Positions 50,438 through 60,439 of a stretch of 64,000 nt of DNA are shown one piece after another (positions within the stretch are counted from its first letter, which is position 1; each line of letters begins with the position of its first letter). This DNA is from Borovskyia barvae. Taxonomy: Eukaryota; Euglenozoa; Kinetoplastea; Trypanosomatida; Trypanosomatidae. The stretch lies in NCBI GenBank assembly GCA_030849085.1, contig JASAOM010001125.1, positions 1-64,000 on the forward strand. Reading direction: 5' to 3'. The notes beneath the pieces are model-generated. The model was given only the letters and a program-made list of their open reading frames with translations. It was not told the DNA's origin and ran no database searches. Made by a program: the position numbers and the translations under genes.

Positions 50438-53400
50438 ATGCGGCCAGGAGCGAGACTTCGTCACTCCCCAGGGCGGCCAAATGCTTCCCCAGCGCGAGCG
50501 CAGCACTCCTCCTCAACGGCGCCGTCCCCTCTCCCATTGCCACCCCGCCAGAGCATGGTCTACGGCCCTCATACAACGACCGTGGTGACGACTACGGTCC
50601 GAGAGGAGGTTCATGAAGAGGAAAATAGAAGAGGCTCGGCAGGTCACCGTCGCTGCGTTGCGCACCGCGAGAACTCAGGTGAAGATGCGCGTGTCGGAGT
50701 CTTGTCGAGCGGCACAGTCGAAGAAAGAGAAAGTTCTTCGAACACACTGGCTGTTGTGAAAGCCTCACGTTTGCGGGGTAGCGCTACCGTCTCGCCTCTG
50801 AGCACACGGGTCTCAGCAGAGGAGGGTCGCGACCTCCGCGAGCTGCGTCAGACTCGCTCCCTTTTTATCTGTGGCCGTGGTCTTCTCTCCTTACGCCACA
50901 TCCAGCACCTTTCCGAGATGTTGTCCCTTCGCTTTCTCAGCGTCCACATGAATAATATCAAGGCTCTAGAGGAAGGATGTCTGCGCACCCTCACCCACCT
51001 CGTGGAACTAGATCTCAGCGCTAATGAACTGAGCGACATTCCGTGTGGATGCTGGGCCGGTCTCGGCCGGCTCGAACGCCTCAACCTCTCTAGCAACCAG
51101 CTCACTCGACTCGGGCCCACCGCCTTCGCTTCACTCCCCTCGCTGCAATGGCTTTCACTAGGATTTAACAACCTCAGCGACGTAGCGGGATTACAATCCG
51201 TCCCGGCGACCGCACCACTCGCATATATAGACCTGTGTGCGAATCGCATTGCAACCGTGGAGGAGCTGGCGAGTGCCCTGGAGCCGCATCGCTTGCACGT
51301 TCAGGAGCTGCGGCTAGCATCGCCAGCTGCACCCTCACACAGCGGTGCTGTGGCGGGGCAGGGTACCGTCGGTTCGCGTGACCTGCCAGAGGCATCACCG
51401 GGTGATCATTACGGAGCTGTGCCAGCATACTGGGCTATACAGGAGAACCCCTGCTGTTTCTCGGGTGATGTCCCCCTATTGGAGATGCACGACAAGGTAG
51501 CCGAAGAGAGAGGTGCGTATCGCAGTTCGGTCGCGGCAGCGACGGGAAGGATGAGCCAGCAGGATCCCGCACCTCGGGCGATTACTTCCAGCCGAGGAGA
51601 TGCAGTGCCTCCCTACGTGGAGCGTCTCCTCTCCTACTTCCCACATCTCCTCGTCGTCAACGGGATTTCCTACGGTGTGGATCCCCTACAATTGATACAG
51701 CAGCAGCAGCGTGAGCGGCAGCCAGAGGAGGCAAGCGCGGGAGGAGTCGGAGGGGAAGAGGATCTATCTGGCATCGTAGGCGCTGATGCGGCTCGAAGCA
51801 TCGCCCAACTAAGACCCTTGGGTGGCGTAAACGATGTGGTTACACCCAGCTCTTCCCGAGAGAAGGCGACAGCGCGGAAAGTCTCAGGCGTAAACCCCGA
51901 CGGCACTGTTGATGATGATCGGCTATCAGAGAACGTGGCGTTCGCTCGCCTGCTCAGCCAGCCGCTGCCACGCCTGAGATCGTCGTCTTCTTCCTCCTCG
52001 TTATCCTCGTCCTCGACCTTCCCACCTCCAACGAAGCGAGTGCGGCACCGACACGGCCGTCCGCTCAACTCCCGCGGCCGGCGGGATGCGCTTCGCGGCG
52101 CACGCGATTCCCTGCCGCAGGACCGCCGATCTGCCTCGGCAGATGTGTCGTTGCCGTCCCACGCTTCGCGAGGACACCGACGCGAGGGGCCAGCGGAGGG
52201 CGAGGGGTGGGTGGGAGATGTTGTCGCACGGCCCCCTGTCACCGTCCTCGACGAATCCCCAGCCATCCTTCCATCTGTCTCGGCAGCACCGCCCCACCCG
52301 CAACAAGGCCGAGTGGAAAAGGCGTCCCCCACGACCGGTACGATTGGTCCACTGCAGCGCCAGCATCACAGTAACGTTGTAGCAGCAAAGCCACGACGCG
52401 CTTCCTTGAGGCGACGCGTATCCTCTAGTTCATCTACGCGCGGTTCACCTCTCGCCGCTGCAGCGTCTTCGCCGGGATCAGCGACTTCGCCTTCAACAGG
52501 GAGGCCACAACCGCTGGAGGACGGGGAGAAGTTGTCCCCCTCGGTGGCACCACACGTACGCCGACTGCGCTTTGAGCGCGTTGCGACAGATGCAGCGTCG
52601 CCGTCGTCGGCGGCGTCGGTGGTGGAATCTGGACTTAGTGACGAGCACACGCCCACATCGTCCAGTGGAAAGAGTATCCACGCCTCTGGTGCATCACCGT
52701 CTGTGGTAGATGTTGCCGACTCCAGCACACCCACTCCTGCTAGCGCGATGACTGCGTCCAGTGCCCCATCCCCAGAGACATGCGGGGAACCCAGTACGGC
52801 TTCCCAGCAGCGGAAGACGGCTCGTGGGGTGTACCGTCTGTGCAGCAAGGTCGAACCCGCCTTAACTCTGCCATGGAAACCGAAACAGGTATCCCGTGGA
52901 ACCTGTACAGACGCGCTGACATCATCCGCGTCGGTTTCGCGCGAAGCGCAGCTCGCGGATGAAGTGGAGCATCTGCAAGAACAGCTCAAACTCCGGTCGA
53001 CTACCATTGCTGAACTCCGCCGGCACCTGGATCTGACGCGCACGCAGTACGTAGAGAGTCAGCGGGAGGCGCGGGTTCAGGAACATCAGCTGCGTTGTCA
53101 GGTGTCTGCGCTCAAGGATGAGCTGGCGCGGCGGGGCGAGGAGACACATATTCTCCAGCGCAAGGAGCAGGCGCAGCTGAACAAGGCAGTGGAGTCGGTG
53201 AAGCAAGAGTGGACTCGCCGGCTTGAAGAGTCAGAGCAGCGCAGCAGCAGGGCTCTGTCAGAGATGGCAGCGTCCTGGGAGGTGCAGGTGAAGCGTGCGG
53301 AGGACGACGCTGTCCAACTCCGTCACACAGTCTCCGTGAGAACAGCGCAGGTAGCAACCTTGGAAAGGCAGAACCAGGTCATGGAGGAGGAGATACAAAC

Positions 53401-54904
53401 AATACGAGCCCACGGTGTGGTGTTGCGACGGGAATGGGCGGCGCGGACCGGCTTCCTACTTGCCGAGGCGGGCGCTCGCCAGGCGGTGGAATGGACGGCG
53501 GCAAGCTCGCTCGCCCGTATCTCTCGACTCTTCTTCCGCGCAGCAGCGCAGGTGCAGGTGGATATGGTCTTGAAAGATGCCTACCGCGAGAGGCAGGCAC
53601 GAGAAGAGTTGGAGAGAAAACAGGCGACATGGCACACCCGTATCCTCCAGTACAAGGAGGCCCTGTGCCATGCAACCCGTGAGACCTCCGTGCTGCGGAG
53701 AGGAGGACTGTCTGACGAGAAGCTCACGCCGAGGAACCCAGACGCGGCACCGGCAGCCGCTCCTGACGCCGCCTTGATGGAGGTGGAAGCTGCTCTGCCA
53801 GGGACACCACCTGCCCTGGGTGGCGGTAACTCTCGGTGCATCCCGGACGAGGCGAAACGGGTTACAGCTACGGCGACAAAGGAGCATGAAGAGATCTTCG
53901 AGGAAGGTAACGCCCTAGTCGCTACACCGATCCACCCTCCTCTTGCTCCTCCTACACTGTCTCCTTCCCAGCCCTTCATGGATCACGGCGGCGTCTTATC
54001 GCGCGATCTACCAATGATAGTTGCGGCAGAGAAGGTCAACGAGAACGACCTCACGGTGCCACCTGCCAGCCAGGGGGACAATCTCGTATCCGCCTACTGG
54101 AAGTCCTCCTGCGCCCGCGTAGAAGCACAGCTACAAAAAGTTGAAACGGCGCTTCACGTTTCAGCTGCCACCCAGGAAAGTTTAGCCGCAGAAAACACGC
54201 GCCTCCTCACCCGCGTGGAGGCGCTCGAGGAGGAAAAGATGGCGATGGTAGCGCGGCTGCGTTCGGTTTCTGATGTGGCGGACAAAGAGAAGGAGAACCT
54301 TCTCCGCACACTGCATACCTTGCGCGACGACTTGGAAAAGAAGGATGCCGCCTTCGACACATTAGAGGAGGAGGCGCGGGCGAAGCTGAATGAGAAGCGC
54401 CGCCGCATCGCTGAGCTCGAGGAGGCGGTAGACGCTCTTACAGCACAGCAAAATCGGTCAAGCGAGATGAACTGTGTGAGTCATGATCACCTTGAGGCGG
54501 CGCAATCGAGTGTAGCGCGCTTGAAGTCCGAGTTGGCGGAAGCGAATCGACGGCTCGCTGACGTTACGCAACGAGAGGAAATACAGGTCCCAGACCTCGA
54601 ACGAAAACAACGCGAGCTTTCCGAATTACTTGCCACGCGTAACGCCGAAGCACATCAATACGAACTGGAGAAGAAGGCGTTAGTGCACGCCCTCACTATG
54701 GCTCGAGAGCAGCTCGTGCATTTGCATGAAGCATACCTCCGCTTGTCCACCTCCAATACCGCCGCCAACGAGCAGTGTGCGAAACTGCAGGTAGAGCTGG
54801 AGGGGGCGAGGCGGCAGGTGAAAGACACGCAAGAGGCCAGTCGCGCGAAACAGAAGACAACATTTGAGATGCTCTCCCGCTTGATGTTGAACGACGCGGT
54901 GTAG
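50438..54904 (+). CDS. Leucine-rich-repeat and long coiled-coil protein, possibly cytoskeletal or basal-body
   Basis: 1488 residues. Residues 133-295 hold about five leucine-rich repeats (LRFLSVHMNNI, LVELDLSANELSDIP, LERLNLSSNQLTRLG, LQWLSLGFNNLSDV, LAYIDLCANRIATV), and about 400-414 a LRR-cap-like YFPHLLVVNGISYG. Residues 420-820 are Ser/Arg/Pro-rich and probably disordered. Two coiled-coil blocks follow, about 831-1000 (EAQLADEVEHLQEQLKLR...) and 1215-1482, split by a region with WHTRILQYKEAL. The order LRR then long coil recalls the LRRCC1/VFL1 centriolar proteins, an inference from architecture only. ATG 50438 is the first ATG after the likely splice AG; Met40 (50555), after a Pro/Ser-rich lead, is an alternative start. 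Confidence 0.88.
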   Translation: MRPGARLRHSPGRPNASPARAQHSSSTAPSPLPLPPRQSMVYGPHTTTVVTTTVREEVHEEENRRGSAGHRRCVAHRENSGEDARVGVLSSGTVEERESSSNTLAVVKASRLRGSATVSPLSTRVSAEEGRDLRELRQTRSLFICGRGLLSLRHIQHLSEMLSLRFLSVHMNNIKALEEGCLRTLTHLVELDLSANELSDIPCGCWAGLGRLERLNLSSNQLTRLGPTAFASLPSLQWLSLGFNNLSDVAGLQSVPATAPLAYIDLCANRIATVEELASALEPHRLHVQELRLASPAAPSHSGAVAGQGTVGSRDLPEASPGDHYGAVPAYWAIQENPCCFSGDVPLLEMHDKVAEERGAYRSSVAAATGRMSQQDPAPRAITSSRGDAVPPYVERLLSYFPHLLVVNGISYGVDPLQLIQQQQRERQPEEASAGGVGGEEDLSGIVGADAARSIAQLRPLGGVNDVVTPSSSREKATARKVSGVNPDGTVDDDRLSENVAFARLLSQPLPRLRSSSSSSSLSSSSTFPPPTKRVRHRHGRPLNSRGRRDALRGARDSLPQDRRSASADVSLPSHASRGHRREGPAEGEGWVGDVVARPPVTVLDESPAILPSVSAAPPHPQQGRVEKASPTTGTIGPLQRQHHSNVVAAKPRRASLRRRVSSSSSTRGSPLAAAASSPGSATSPSTGRPQPLEDGEKLSPSVAPHVRRLRFERVATDAASPSSAASVVESGLSDEHTPTSSSGKSIHASGASPSVVDVADSSTPTPASAMTASSAPSPETCGEPSTASQQRKTARGVYRLCSKVEPALTLPWKPKQVSRGTCTDALTSSASVSREAQLADEVEHLQEQLKLRSTTIAELRRHLDLTRTQYVESQREARVQEHQLRCQVSALKDELARRGEETHILQRKEQAQLNKAVESVKQEWTRRLEESEQRSSRALSEMAASWEVQVKRAEDDAVQLRHTVSVRTAQVATLERQNQVMEEEIQTIRAHGVVLRREWAARTGFLLAEAGARQAVEWTAASSLARISRLFFRAAAQVQVDMVLKDAYRERQAREELERKQATWHTRILQYKEALCHATRETSVLRRGGLSDEKLTPRNPDAAPAAAPDAALMEVEAALPGTPPALGGGNSRCIPDEAKRVTATATKEHEEIFEEGNALVATPIHPPLAPPTLSPSQPFMDHGGVLSRDLPMIVAAEKVNENDLTVPPASQGDNLVSAYWKSSCARVEAQLQKVETALHVSAATQESLAAENTRLLTRVEALEEEKMAMVARLRSVSDVADKEKENLLRTLHTLRDDLEKKDAAFDTLEEEARAKLNEKRRRIAELEEAVDALTAQQNRSSEMNCVSHDHLEAAQSSVARLKSELAEANRRLADVTQREEIQVPDLERKQRELSELLATRNAEAHQYELEKKALVHALTMAREQLVHLHEAYLRLSTSNTAANEQCAKLQVELEGARRQVKDTQEASRAKQKTTFEMLSRLMLNDAV

Positions 54905-55816
54905 TGCCATCGGGTGGTGAGGATTGCCACCGTCGCGGGAAGAGAGGGGGGAAGGCCGCTCACAGCGGGTGCCTCTCGCAGGTCGGTGCAGCGTGTATGG
55001 GCCTTTTTATTGGGATATCATCTTTTTTTTTCGCTCGTGGTGGTGGTGATGGGAGAGAAAGAGATGTGGAGAGGGGGGGGAGGGAAAGGGCGGCGGCGAT
55101 GAGTACTGGCGCACCCGCCCACGGTATGCCCTTTGGGGTTCAAGCTGCTCCTTTCCCCGCTCCCTCCTCTCCTCTGCTTCCTCCCTCCCCCCCCCTTCCT
55201 CATGAAACGACAGGGAAGGCAAGAAGGACTGTTGATGCGGCGGGATTCTTGTTATCACTCGTAGCATCTTGTTGAAAGTCCATCGATGCGTATCTGTGCC
55301 GGCCCCTGCTCACACTCAGGGCCCCTCCTCTCCTTCCCTCCTCTCCCCCATCTTCTCCACTTGCTCCTCTTGTTCCTCATGCCAAAAGGATTGCCTTCCC
55401 TTGCCTGGCGTGCGGCTCCCTTATATGCGGAAGGGAGTCTCCTCATGGTGCGCCGCATGCGCAGCCAAGGGAGGAGGAGGAAACAGCTGACGGCGAGCAG
55501 TACCGATGATGCCTCCCCACAGAGGCCGTCGGGTTTTCTTCAACCCCCCCCCCCCTCCTCGCCTTTGGCATCTCTCCAAGAGTGCGACGCTGAATGCGCA
55601 GCAGAGCACGCTCCTCTCCTCCTTCACCCCCCCCCCGATTTCCCCTGTTTTATTTTGGATAATGATGCCAGCGTCTTTGATTTCGAAGGAAGCGAGGCGA
55701 TCGACAAAGGTGCGATACGGCGCACCTCTCCCTCGCCCCACATCATTCCTTTTCCCTTCCTTCTTCTCTCTTCCCTCCCCCGTCTGCCCTCCATTCCCGG
55801 CGAAGAACTTTCTGCG
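54905..55816. other. 0.9 kb intergenic region
   Basis: A frame in phase with the downstream gene is open from about 55286, but it translates pyrimidine-rich DNA into Pro/Ser/Leu-rich sequence and is not used here. A strong tract at 55730-55797 is followed by its first AG at 55804-55805, 11 bases before ATG 55817, which decides that start. Confidence 0.6.
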
Positions 55817-56596
55817 ATGAAGCGATTTGGAGCGCTCAGGGGCACCCTTGGGGGAGCGGCGGCTAACGTCGCTGTCCTTTCTGGGCTAAGCTCACGTTCG
55901 TGCGACCTCGCATGCAGCGGCGGCAGCAGCAGCTCCAACGCTACATCGCCCGTGATCCTCACCGCCAAACGTGGTCGCTTTTACAAGCCACTCGTGAACC
56001 AGGGCATCAATCTCTGGCGGCACCGCATGGGCCGCCTGCATAAGGGCTGGTCAACGTGGGAGTACAACCACAGCGTCATCCCAGACCCGCGGCCGTTCCC
56101 GGAGCCGGCGGTGAACAATTACTACGGCCGCACCCGCCTGTGGAATCCCATCGCAGGCAAAATTGGGCTGGTGAACCGCAAGGCGGAGGAGTGGGGATGG
56201 CCACATCAACGGCCTCCTCCCACTGGGCTGCGGCGATCGCCAGAGTACTTCCCGTACTTCTTTCGCCGCTACTTTCCTGACGTTGAGGTGCGGCTCGTAC
56301 TGGACAGCGTGTTGAACAACGAGACGACACGCCCGGTATTCCACGTTCCACAGGACATGTCTAAGCAAGAGCTGGTGAACTACTTGAAGAACATTTATCA
56401 CATCGACAACATCGTCCGTATCGGGGTGCGCAACGTGCGTGGGCGTCGCTTCAAGAACGAAGTAGGTGAGATCAAGACCATGCCCGATTACAAGGTAGCG
56501 GTGGTGGAGCTGGACTCGCCGGTCTCGATCGAGTTCAAGCAAATTAAAGGTACCGAGGATACACCAGACAACAAGCCACAAGCTCAGATATCGTGA
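55817..56596 (+). CDS. Mitochondrial ribosomal protein uL23m
   Basis: 259 residues. The N-terminal 35 (MKRFGALRGTLGGAAANVAV, then Ser/Arg) fit a mitochondrial presequence. Residues 135-230 carry the uL23 fold as seen in mitochondrial L23: YFFRRYFPDVEVRLVLDS, then PVFHVPQDMSKQELVNYLKNIYHID, NIVRIGVRNVRGRRFKNEVG and DYKVAVVELDSP. Known role: uL23 lies at the exit of the ribosomal tunnel on the large subunit; here it would belong to the kinetoplastid mitoribosome. Residues 45-125 (RGRFYKPLVNQGINLWRHRM, WEYNHSVIPDPRPFPEPAVN) are a typical mitochondrial extension. The start is supported by the pyrimidine tract and AG directly upstream. Confidence 0.9.
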   Translation: MKRFGALRGTLGGAAANVAVLSGLSSRSCDLACSGGSSSSNATSPVILTAKRGRFYKPLVNQGINLWRHRMGRLHKGWSTWEYNHSVIPDPRPFPEPAVNNYYGRTRLWNPIAGKIGLVNRKAEEWGWPHQRPPPTGLRRSPEYFPYFFRRYFPDVEVRLVLDSVLNNETTRPVFHVPQDMSKQELVNYLKNIYHIDNIVRIGVRNVRGRRFKNEVGEIKTMPDYKVAVVELDSPVSIEFKQIKGTEDTPDNKPQAQIS

Positions 56597-56685
56597 AGAA
56601 AGGTGTGTGTGTGTGTGTGTGTGCATCAGGGCAAGAGAGTCATGTGAAAGAGGAGAGGGAGAGACGACCGCGATGTTCTCTCTCG

Positions 56686-56717
<32 letters not shown>

Positions 56718-58002
56718 CTGTTGGTATGCATCGTAGAGGCGGAAACAACACTCTTCTTTCTTTCTTGATGCCGCCTGGGCTAAGCAGCAGCGGGGATGTG
56801 GCCATGGTCGCTGTCTGGTACACCTGCACTGTTGCTCTCCACTTCCTTACCCTCTCCTCTCTCTTTGTTCTCTTCATGGTTTCGGAAAATTCCTCTCCTA
56901 CTTGACCTTCACCATTCTTTTCCTTTGCTGAGGACGTGTCTTTGTGGGGTCCACAGGAGAGAGTGCTGGGATCGCGGAAGAGAAGAGAAAGATGGAAGGG
57001 GGGAAGTCATGAGCACCGTCGAGGTGGACGGTGCTCGCAGGTGATCTCCGCGGGTGCGTTCAAGCGTGTCGGTCGGGCTGAAAAGGGAGGAGGGGGCGGA
57101 GGCCATTCTGAGCTCTTTCGCTACCCGGCAGTGCTTCGCGCTGGGTGCCGATGAAAGTGTTTATATTTTTGGAGGGACAGAGGGAGAGCGAGGGGGGAAG
57201 GGTGCATGAGGAGAGTAGGTGCTACTTGAAGAGGAGAATACAGCAACCGAGAGCCTTTTGTGATTGTGTTAACTGCCCCCTTTGGTCTCCCTTCTTTTTA
57301 TTCCTCCTCCTTTCACCAACCGAAGTACACCCACACACATCCGCGCTGATGATATCCTCCTCACAACCGAGAGAATCGTCAAACAATAACAACAGCACTG
57401 AGGTGACGCGAAGTGGCGGTGATCAGTAAGGAGGGAAAGCTCATGTCCGGACATGGGTTGAAGGCTTGGGAGGGAAAAAGCTGGCTCCTCTCTCTGCTTT
57501 GGTATTTTGGGAAGGAGGGGAAGGGGGCAGAAACTGTGAGGTGATCTGCTGAACGACTAACCGATGGATGCATTGGGAAAAGCGTGTGTCAAACACAGCG
57601 ATCTTCTCCTTCCTTCCTCCCTCCCTTTCCCCTTCTTTACGTTTTGCTCTGGGGTCACCTTGGGAAGGGTGAGCAAAGTGAAGCATCCTGTGTTCTGTAG
57701 CCTCTCGCTCACGGTGCGTGTCATCACTTCCTCACCGTCACCGGGCCATCCTAATGGATGACGTTCGGCCTCATCAAGAGCAGGACGAGAGGGATACGCA
57801 CTTACCGTCTCATCGTTACCTCCGCGCATGTATATGTGTGTATATATATATATATAGGCATATCTTCTCCTTCCTATCTTCTCTCCCCTTCCCCGATCCC
57901 TGTGAGGTCCTCCTGCGTCGTAGCGGTGTATCGCTTCTCACCCTACTATATCGAATTCTCCTCTTTTTTCTTTGGAAAGCTCTCCATCGAAGCAAAAAAA
58001 GC
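56597..58002. other. 1.4 kb intergenic region
   Basis: Contents: (GT)n 56603-56622, (CT)n(GT)n 56683-56718, a perfect 14-base palindrome CATGTCCGGACATG at 57442-57455, a pyrimidine patch 57603-57635, and (TA)n at 57840-57856, 147 bases before the next start. A tract at 57947-57973 followed by AG 57978-57979 is the likely acceptor for ATG 58003. The in-frame codons from 57718 upstream include TATA-derived Tyr-Ile runs and are not coding. Confidence 0.6.
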
Positions 58003-59013
58003 ATGGCGTCATCTCGAACACGTTGCCGGGTTTGCTTGATAGCTTACACCGCCTTCATGGTTGTTCTCACTGCAATTTACCTCTGCAGTCAGTGGGATTT
58101 GCATCGCCTCTTGTTCGACGGTCACGCAGAGGCAGAGTCCGCGACAGACGAGATTATGGGAACGACCGCCATCGCGTTCGAGGACTCCGGTGTGGCTGAA
58201 TGCATCGTCGTTCTGCTTTTCCACATCTTCCATCTCGTCTGTCTGGGACTGCTCCTCCTCGGGAACAAGTCTAACTTACGGATGGCGATAGGCTGTACGC
58301 TCTTGGTGACGTGTGGGCTTATCTACGTCTTGTTTTATGGAGCTGTTCTACTGCAGCGGAGGTTGGAGCAGCCCGGTACGAGCCTCCTCCATTCCACCGA
58401 TAGCGCCGCAGCGGGACGCCAGCAAGAGGCGGTGTCGATCCCCTACAGGCTCAATGCGGATTACAGCGATGACGCCATTGCCGCTGCAGGGGCTGCCGCA
58501 TCGATCGGCCGCGGTGCGCCGCATGGGGCTGAAGCTGCGGATGACGCGGCCCACATCAGAAAGGGTGCGGGAGATGCCGGCACTTGCCGCGCGGCGCGCT
58601 CCTCCGAAGGACTCTCATTCGGCGAGCTGGTATGGACCGTGTTGGAGACGTTGGTCGACGTGTTCACCACCATCACCGTGAGCTCCGCTACCGAGACGGA
58701 GAGTGGCGGGATGCCTTACCCCCCGGACGGCCTGCCGGTGGCGTCCAGCGCCCTGTTTACCTCGGTCCATCATCTATGGCTGGTGTTCCTCAACGGCGTG
58801 GGGATCGCCCTGGGCGTTTGGGGTCTTCGAAAGTTCGACCTGGATGCTGATGCCTCTTCGGTGGCATCGAAAGCTCATAATCCGGCGCTGACGGCAGCCG
58901 CCTTAGCCCAGCTGGCCGCCAGAGGTAGTCGTGGAAGCTTGTTGCTCATTGATCCTCACAGTAGCGGACGGCAAGGGGAGCCAGCGACGTTCGATGCCAA
59001 GAAGCGGCAGTAG
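58003..59013 (+). CDS. Membrane protein with about four membrane segments, unknown family
   Basis: 336 residues. Membrane segments lie at about 10-29 (VCLIAYTAFMVVLTAIYLC), 66-87 (ECIVVLLFHIFHLVCLGLLLLG), 94-117 (MAIGCTLLVTCGLIYVLFYGAVLL) and 250-274 (FTSVHHLWLVFLNGVGIALGVW). A weaker amphipathic stretch is at 208-227. A hydrophilic Ala/Gly/Asp-rich loop (about 120-205) separates the third and later segments; the tail after 280 is Ala/Ser-rich and probably faces the cytosol. There is no cleavable signal sequence. I recognise no family motif. The start follows a poly-A stretch after the candidate splice AG and gives a protein that begins right at the first membrane segment. Confidence 0.85.
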   Translation: MASSRTRCRVCLIAYTAFMVVLTAIYLCSQWDLHRLLFDGHAEAESATDEIMGTTAIAFEDSGVAECIVVLLFHIFHLVCLGLLLLGNKSNLRMAIGCTLLVTCGLIYVLFYGAVLLQRRLEQPGTSLLHSTDSAAAGRQQEAVSIPYRLNADYSDDAIAAAGAAASIGRGAPHGAEAADDAAHIRKGAGDAGTCRAARSSEGLSFGELVWTVLETLVDVFTTITVSSATETESGGMPYPPDGLPVASSALFTSVHHLWLVFLNGVGIALGVWGLRKFDLDADASSVASKAHNPALTAAALAQLAARGSRGSLLLIDPHSSGRQGEPATFDAKKRQ

Positions 59014-59722
59014 AGGATCGTTTTCGATTCTCCGTTACGGCTCCGGTCTCTCTCACGATCTGCCGTGAGAGGGTCATGGAGGTCCTCTCTCCCCCCCCCT
59101 CCCCCTACTTTTTCTCCGCTCTCAACTTCCTCTTTGCCCCGACGCTCTCTCGTCATGCACAAAAGGAATCCATCGGTGGAGGAGGCACCCCCTCTCCTCC
59201 TCTTTTGCCTTGGTGCTGAGCAGGGGTGGGGCGGGGTGGGGGATGAGATGTTGTGTAGCAGCGGAGAAGGCCAGAATAGTGACACCGAACTCGCCCTTTC
59301 GATCTCTTTCTCCGTGCGCCCCTCTCTCATGTTACGCATCTCGCGGTCGATCTCGCTGAACATCCCTGAGGAGGAGGAGGGTGGCTATCTTTTTTCTTGC
59401 TCCATCTCTCAAGACGAAAAGGTGGGGAAGCGTAGCGAAACAGGAAGCTTTTAGCCAGGAGAAGGGAGAGATGCACATCAGGGAAAGAGAGAGGAGAATA
59501 GGGGGGCACGTCCGTTTTCTCTCCTCATCCCTCCAAGAGGGAAGATCGTTGGCGTCCGCCCACCGTATTGGGAATAGTAAAGTGAATGACCGTCCTCTCT
59601 GACAGCTCATGCTCTTTTCTGTAGTCGGAGGGTTATACACATCGATGCCACGGGCTCACCTTCCTCCCTCCCCCTCCCTCATCTTCCACCTCGCCTCTCC
59701 TCCTCCCTGTACTTTCGCACCA

Positions 59723-59757
<35 letters not shown>

Positions 59758-59905
59758 CCCTCCTCTCATCTTCGAAGGGTTTTCACGCTCTCCTTTCTTC
59801 CATATCTCTCTTATTCAAAAGCGATATCTCTCTCATAGCTACTCTCCTTTAGCACCACCCACAGACACTCGTCGCCCAACCCTCTTCAAAGCCACTCTCT
59901 GAAGC
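59014..59905. other. 0.9 kb intergenic region
   Basis: A perfect hairpin lies at 59050-59071, 36 bases after the stop. Pyrimidine patches occur at 59083-59130 and 59660-59710, and (CT)n(TA)n at 59722-59757, about 150 bases before the cyclophilin start. Several AG sites between 59775 and 59903 could serve as acceptors. No gene seen. Confidence 0.6.
59050..59071 (+). other. Perfect 8 bp hairpin just after the membrane-protein stop
   Basis: CTCTCACG, loop ATCTGC, CGTGAGAG; two further outer pairs (one T-G wobble, one C-G) are possible. Its position in the proximal 3' UTR fits an RNA element. Confidence 0.5.
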
Positions 59906-60439
59906 ATGTCCTACAAGCCGCAGTACCCCACCATCGCCTCCAACCCTAAGGTTTGGATGGACATCGAGATCGGTGGTAAGCCCGCTGGTCGCATCACGAT
60001 GGAGCTCTTCGCGGATGCCGTGCCCAAGACGGCCGAGAACTTCCGTGCCCTGTGCACCGGCGAGAAGGGCTTCGGCTACGCCAACTCCCCGTTCCACCGC
60101 ATCATCCCGGACTTCATGTGCCAGGGCGGTGACTTCACCAACGGCAACGGTACGGGCGGCAAGTCGATCTATGGCGCCAAGTTTGCGGACGAGTCCTTTG
60201 CCGGGAAGGCGGGCAAGCACTTCGGCCCTGGCACGCTGTCGATGGCGAACGCGGGCCCCAACACGAACGGCTCCCAGTTCTTCCTCTGCACGGCCCCCAC
60301 GAGCTGGCTCGACGGCAAGCACGTCGTGTTCGGCCAGGTCCTGGATGGGTACAGCACGGTGAAGGCGATGGAGGCTGTCGGGAGCCGCTCCGGTTCGACG
60401 TCGCAGCCCATTCGCGTTTCGGCCTGCGGTCAGATGTAG
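59906..60439 (+). CDS. CYPA: Cyclophilin A, peptidyl-prolyl cis-trans isomerase
   Basis: 177 residues, the length I recall for Leishmania cyclophilin A. A single cyclophilin domain covers nearly the whole chain: [18 protein letters not shown], then [15 protein letters not shown] with catalytic Arg65, Phe70 and Gln73, [15 protein letters not shown], and [13 protein letters not shown] with the cyclosporin-contact Trp134 and His139. All active-site residues are present, so it should be active and cyclosporin A-sensitive. It has no signal peptide, so it is cytosolic. Compared with human cyclophilin A it has a short N-terminal extension of about ten residues, as is usual in trypanosomatids. The most biased codon use in the window (almost all G/C-ending) fits high expression. 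Confidence 0.97.
   Translation: MSYKPQYPTIASNPKVWMDIEIGGKPAGRITMELFADAVPKTAENFRALCTGEKGFGYANSPFHRIIPDFMCQGGDFTNGNGTGGKSIYGAKFADESFAGKAGKHFGPGTLSMANAGPNTNGSQFFLCTAPTSWLDGKHVVFGQVLDGYSTVKAMEAVGSRSGSTSQPIRVSACGQM

Noticed and set aside
55286-55816. In-frame upstream extension of uL23m
   Set aside because: Open but Pro/Leu/Ser-rich tract translation; the strong pyrimidine tract and AG at 55804-55805 lie inside it, so mature mRNA would exclude it.
57718-58002. In-frame upstream extension of the four-segment membrane protein
   Set aside because: It includes a Tyr-Ile run from (TA)n and passes through the splice tract; ATG 58003 fits better.
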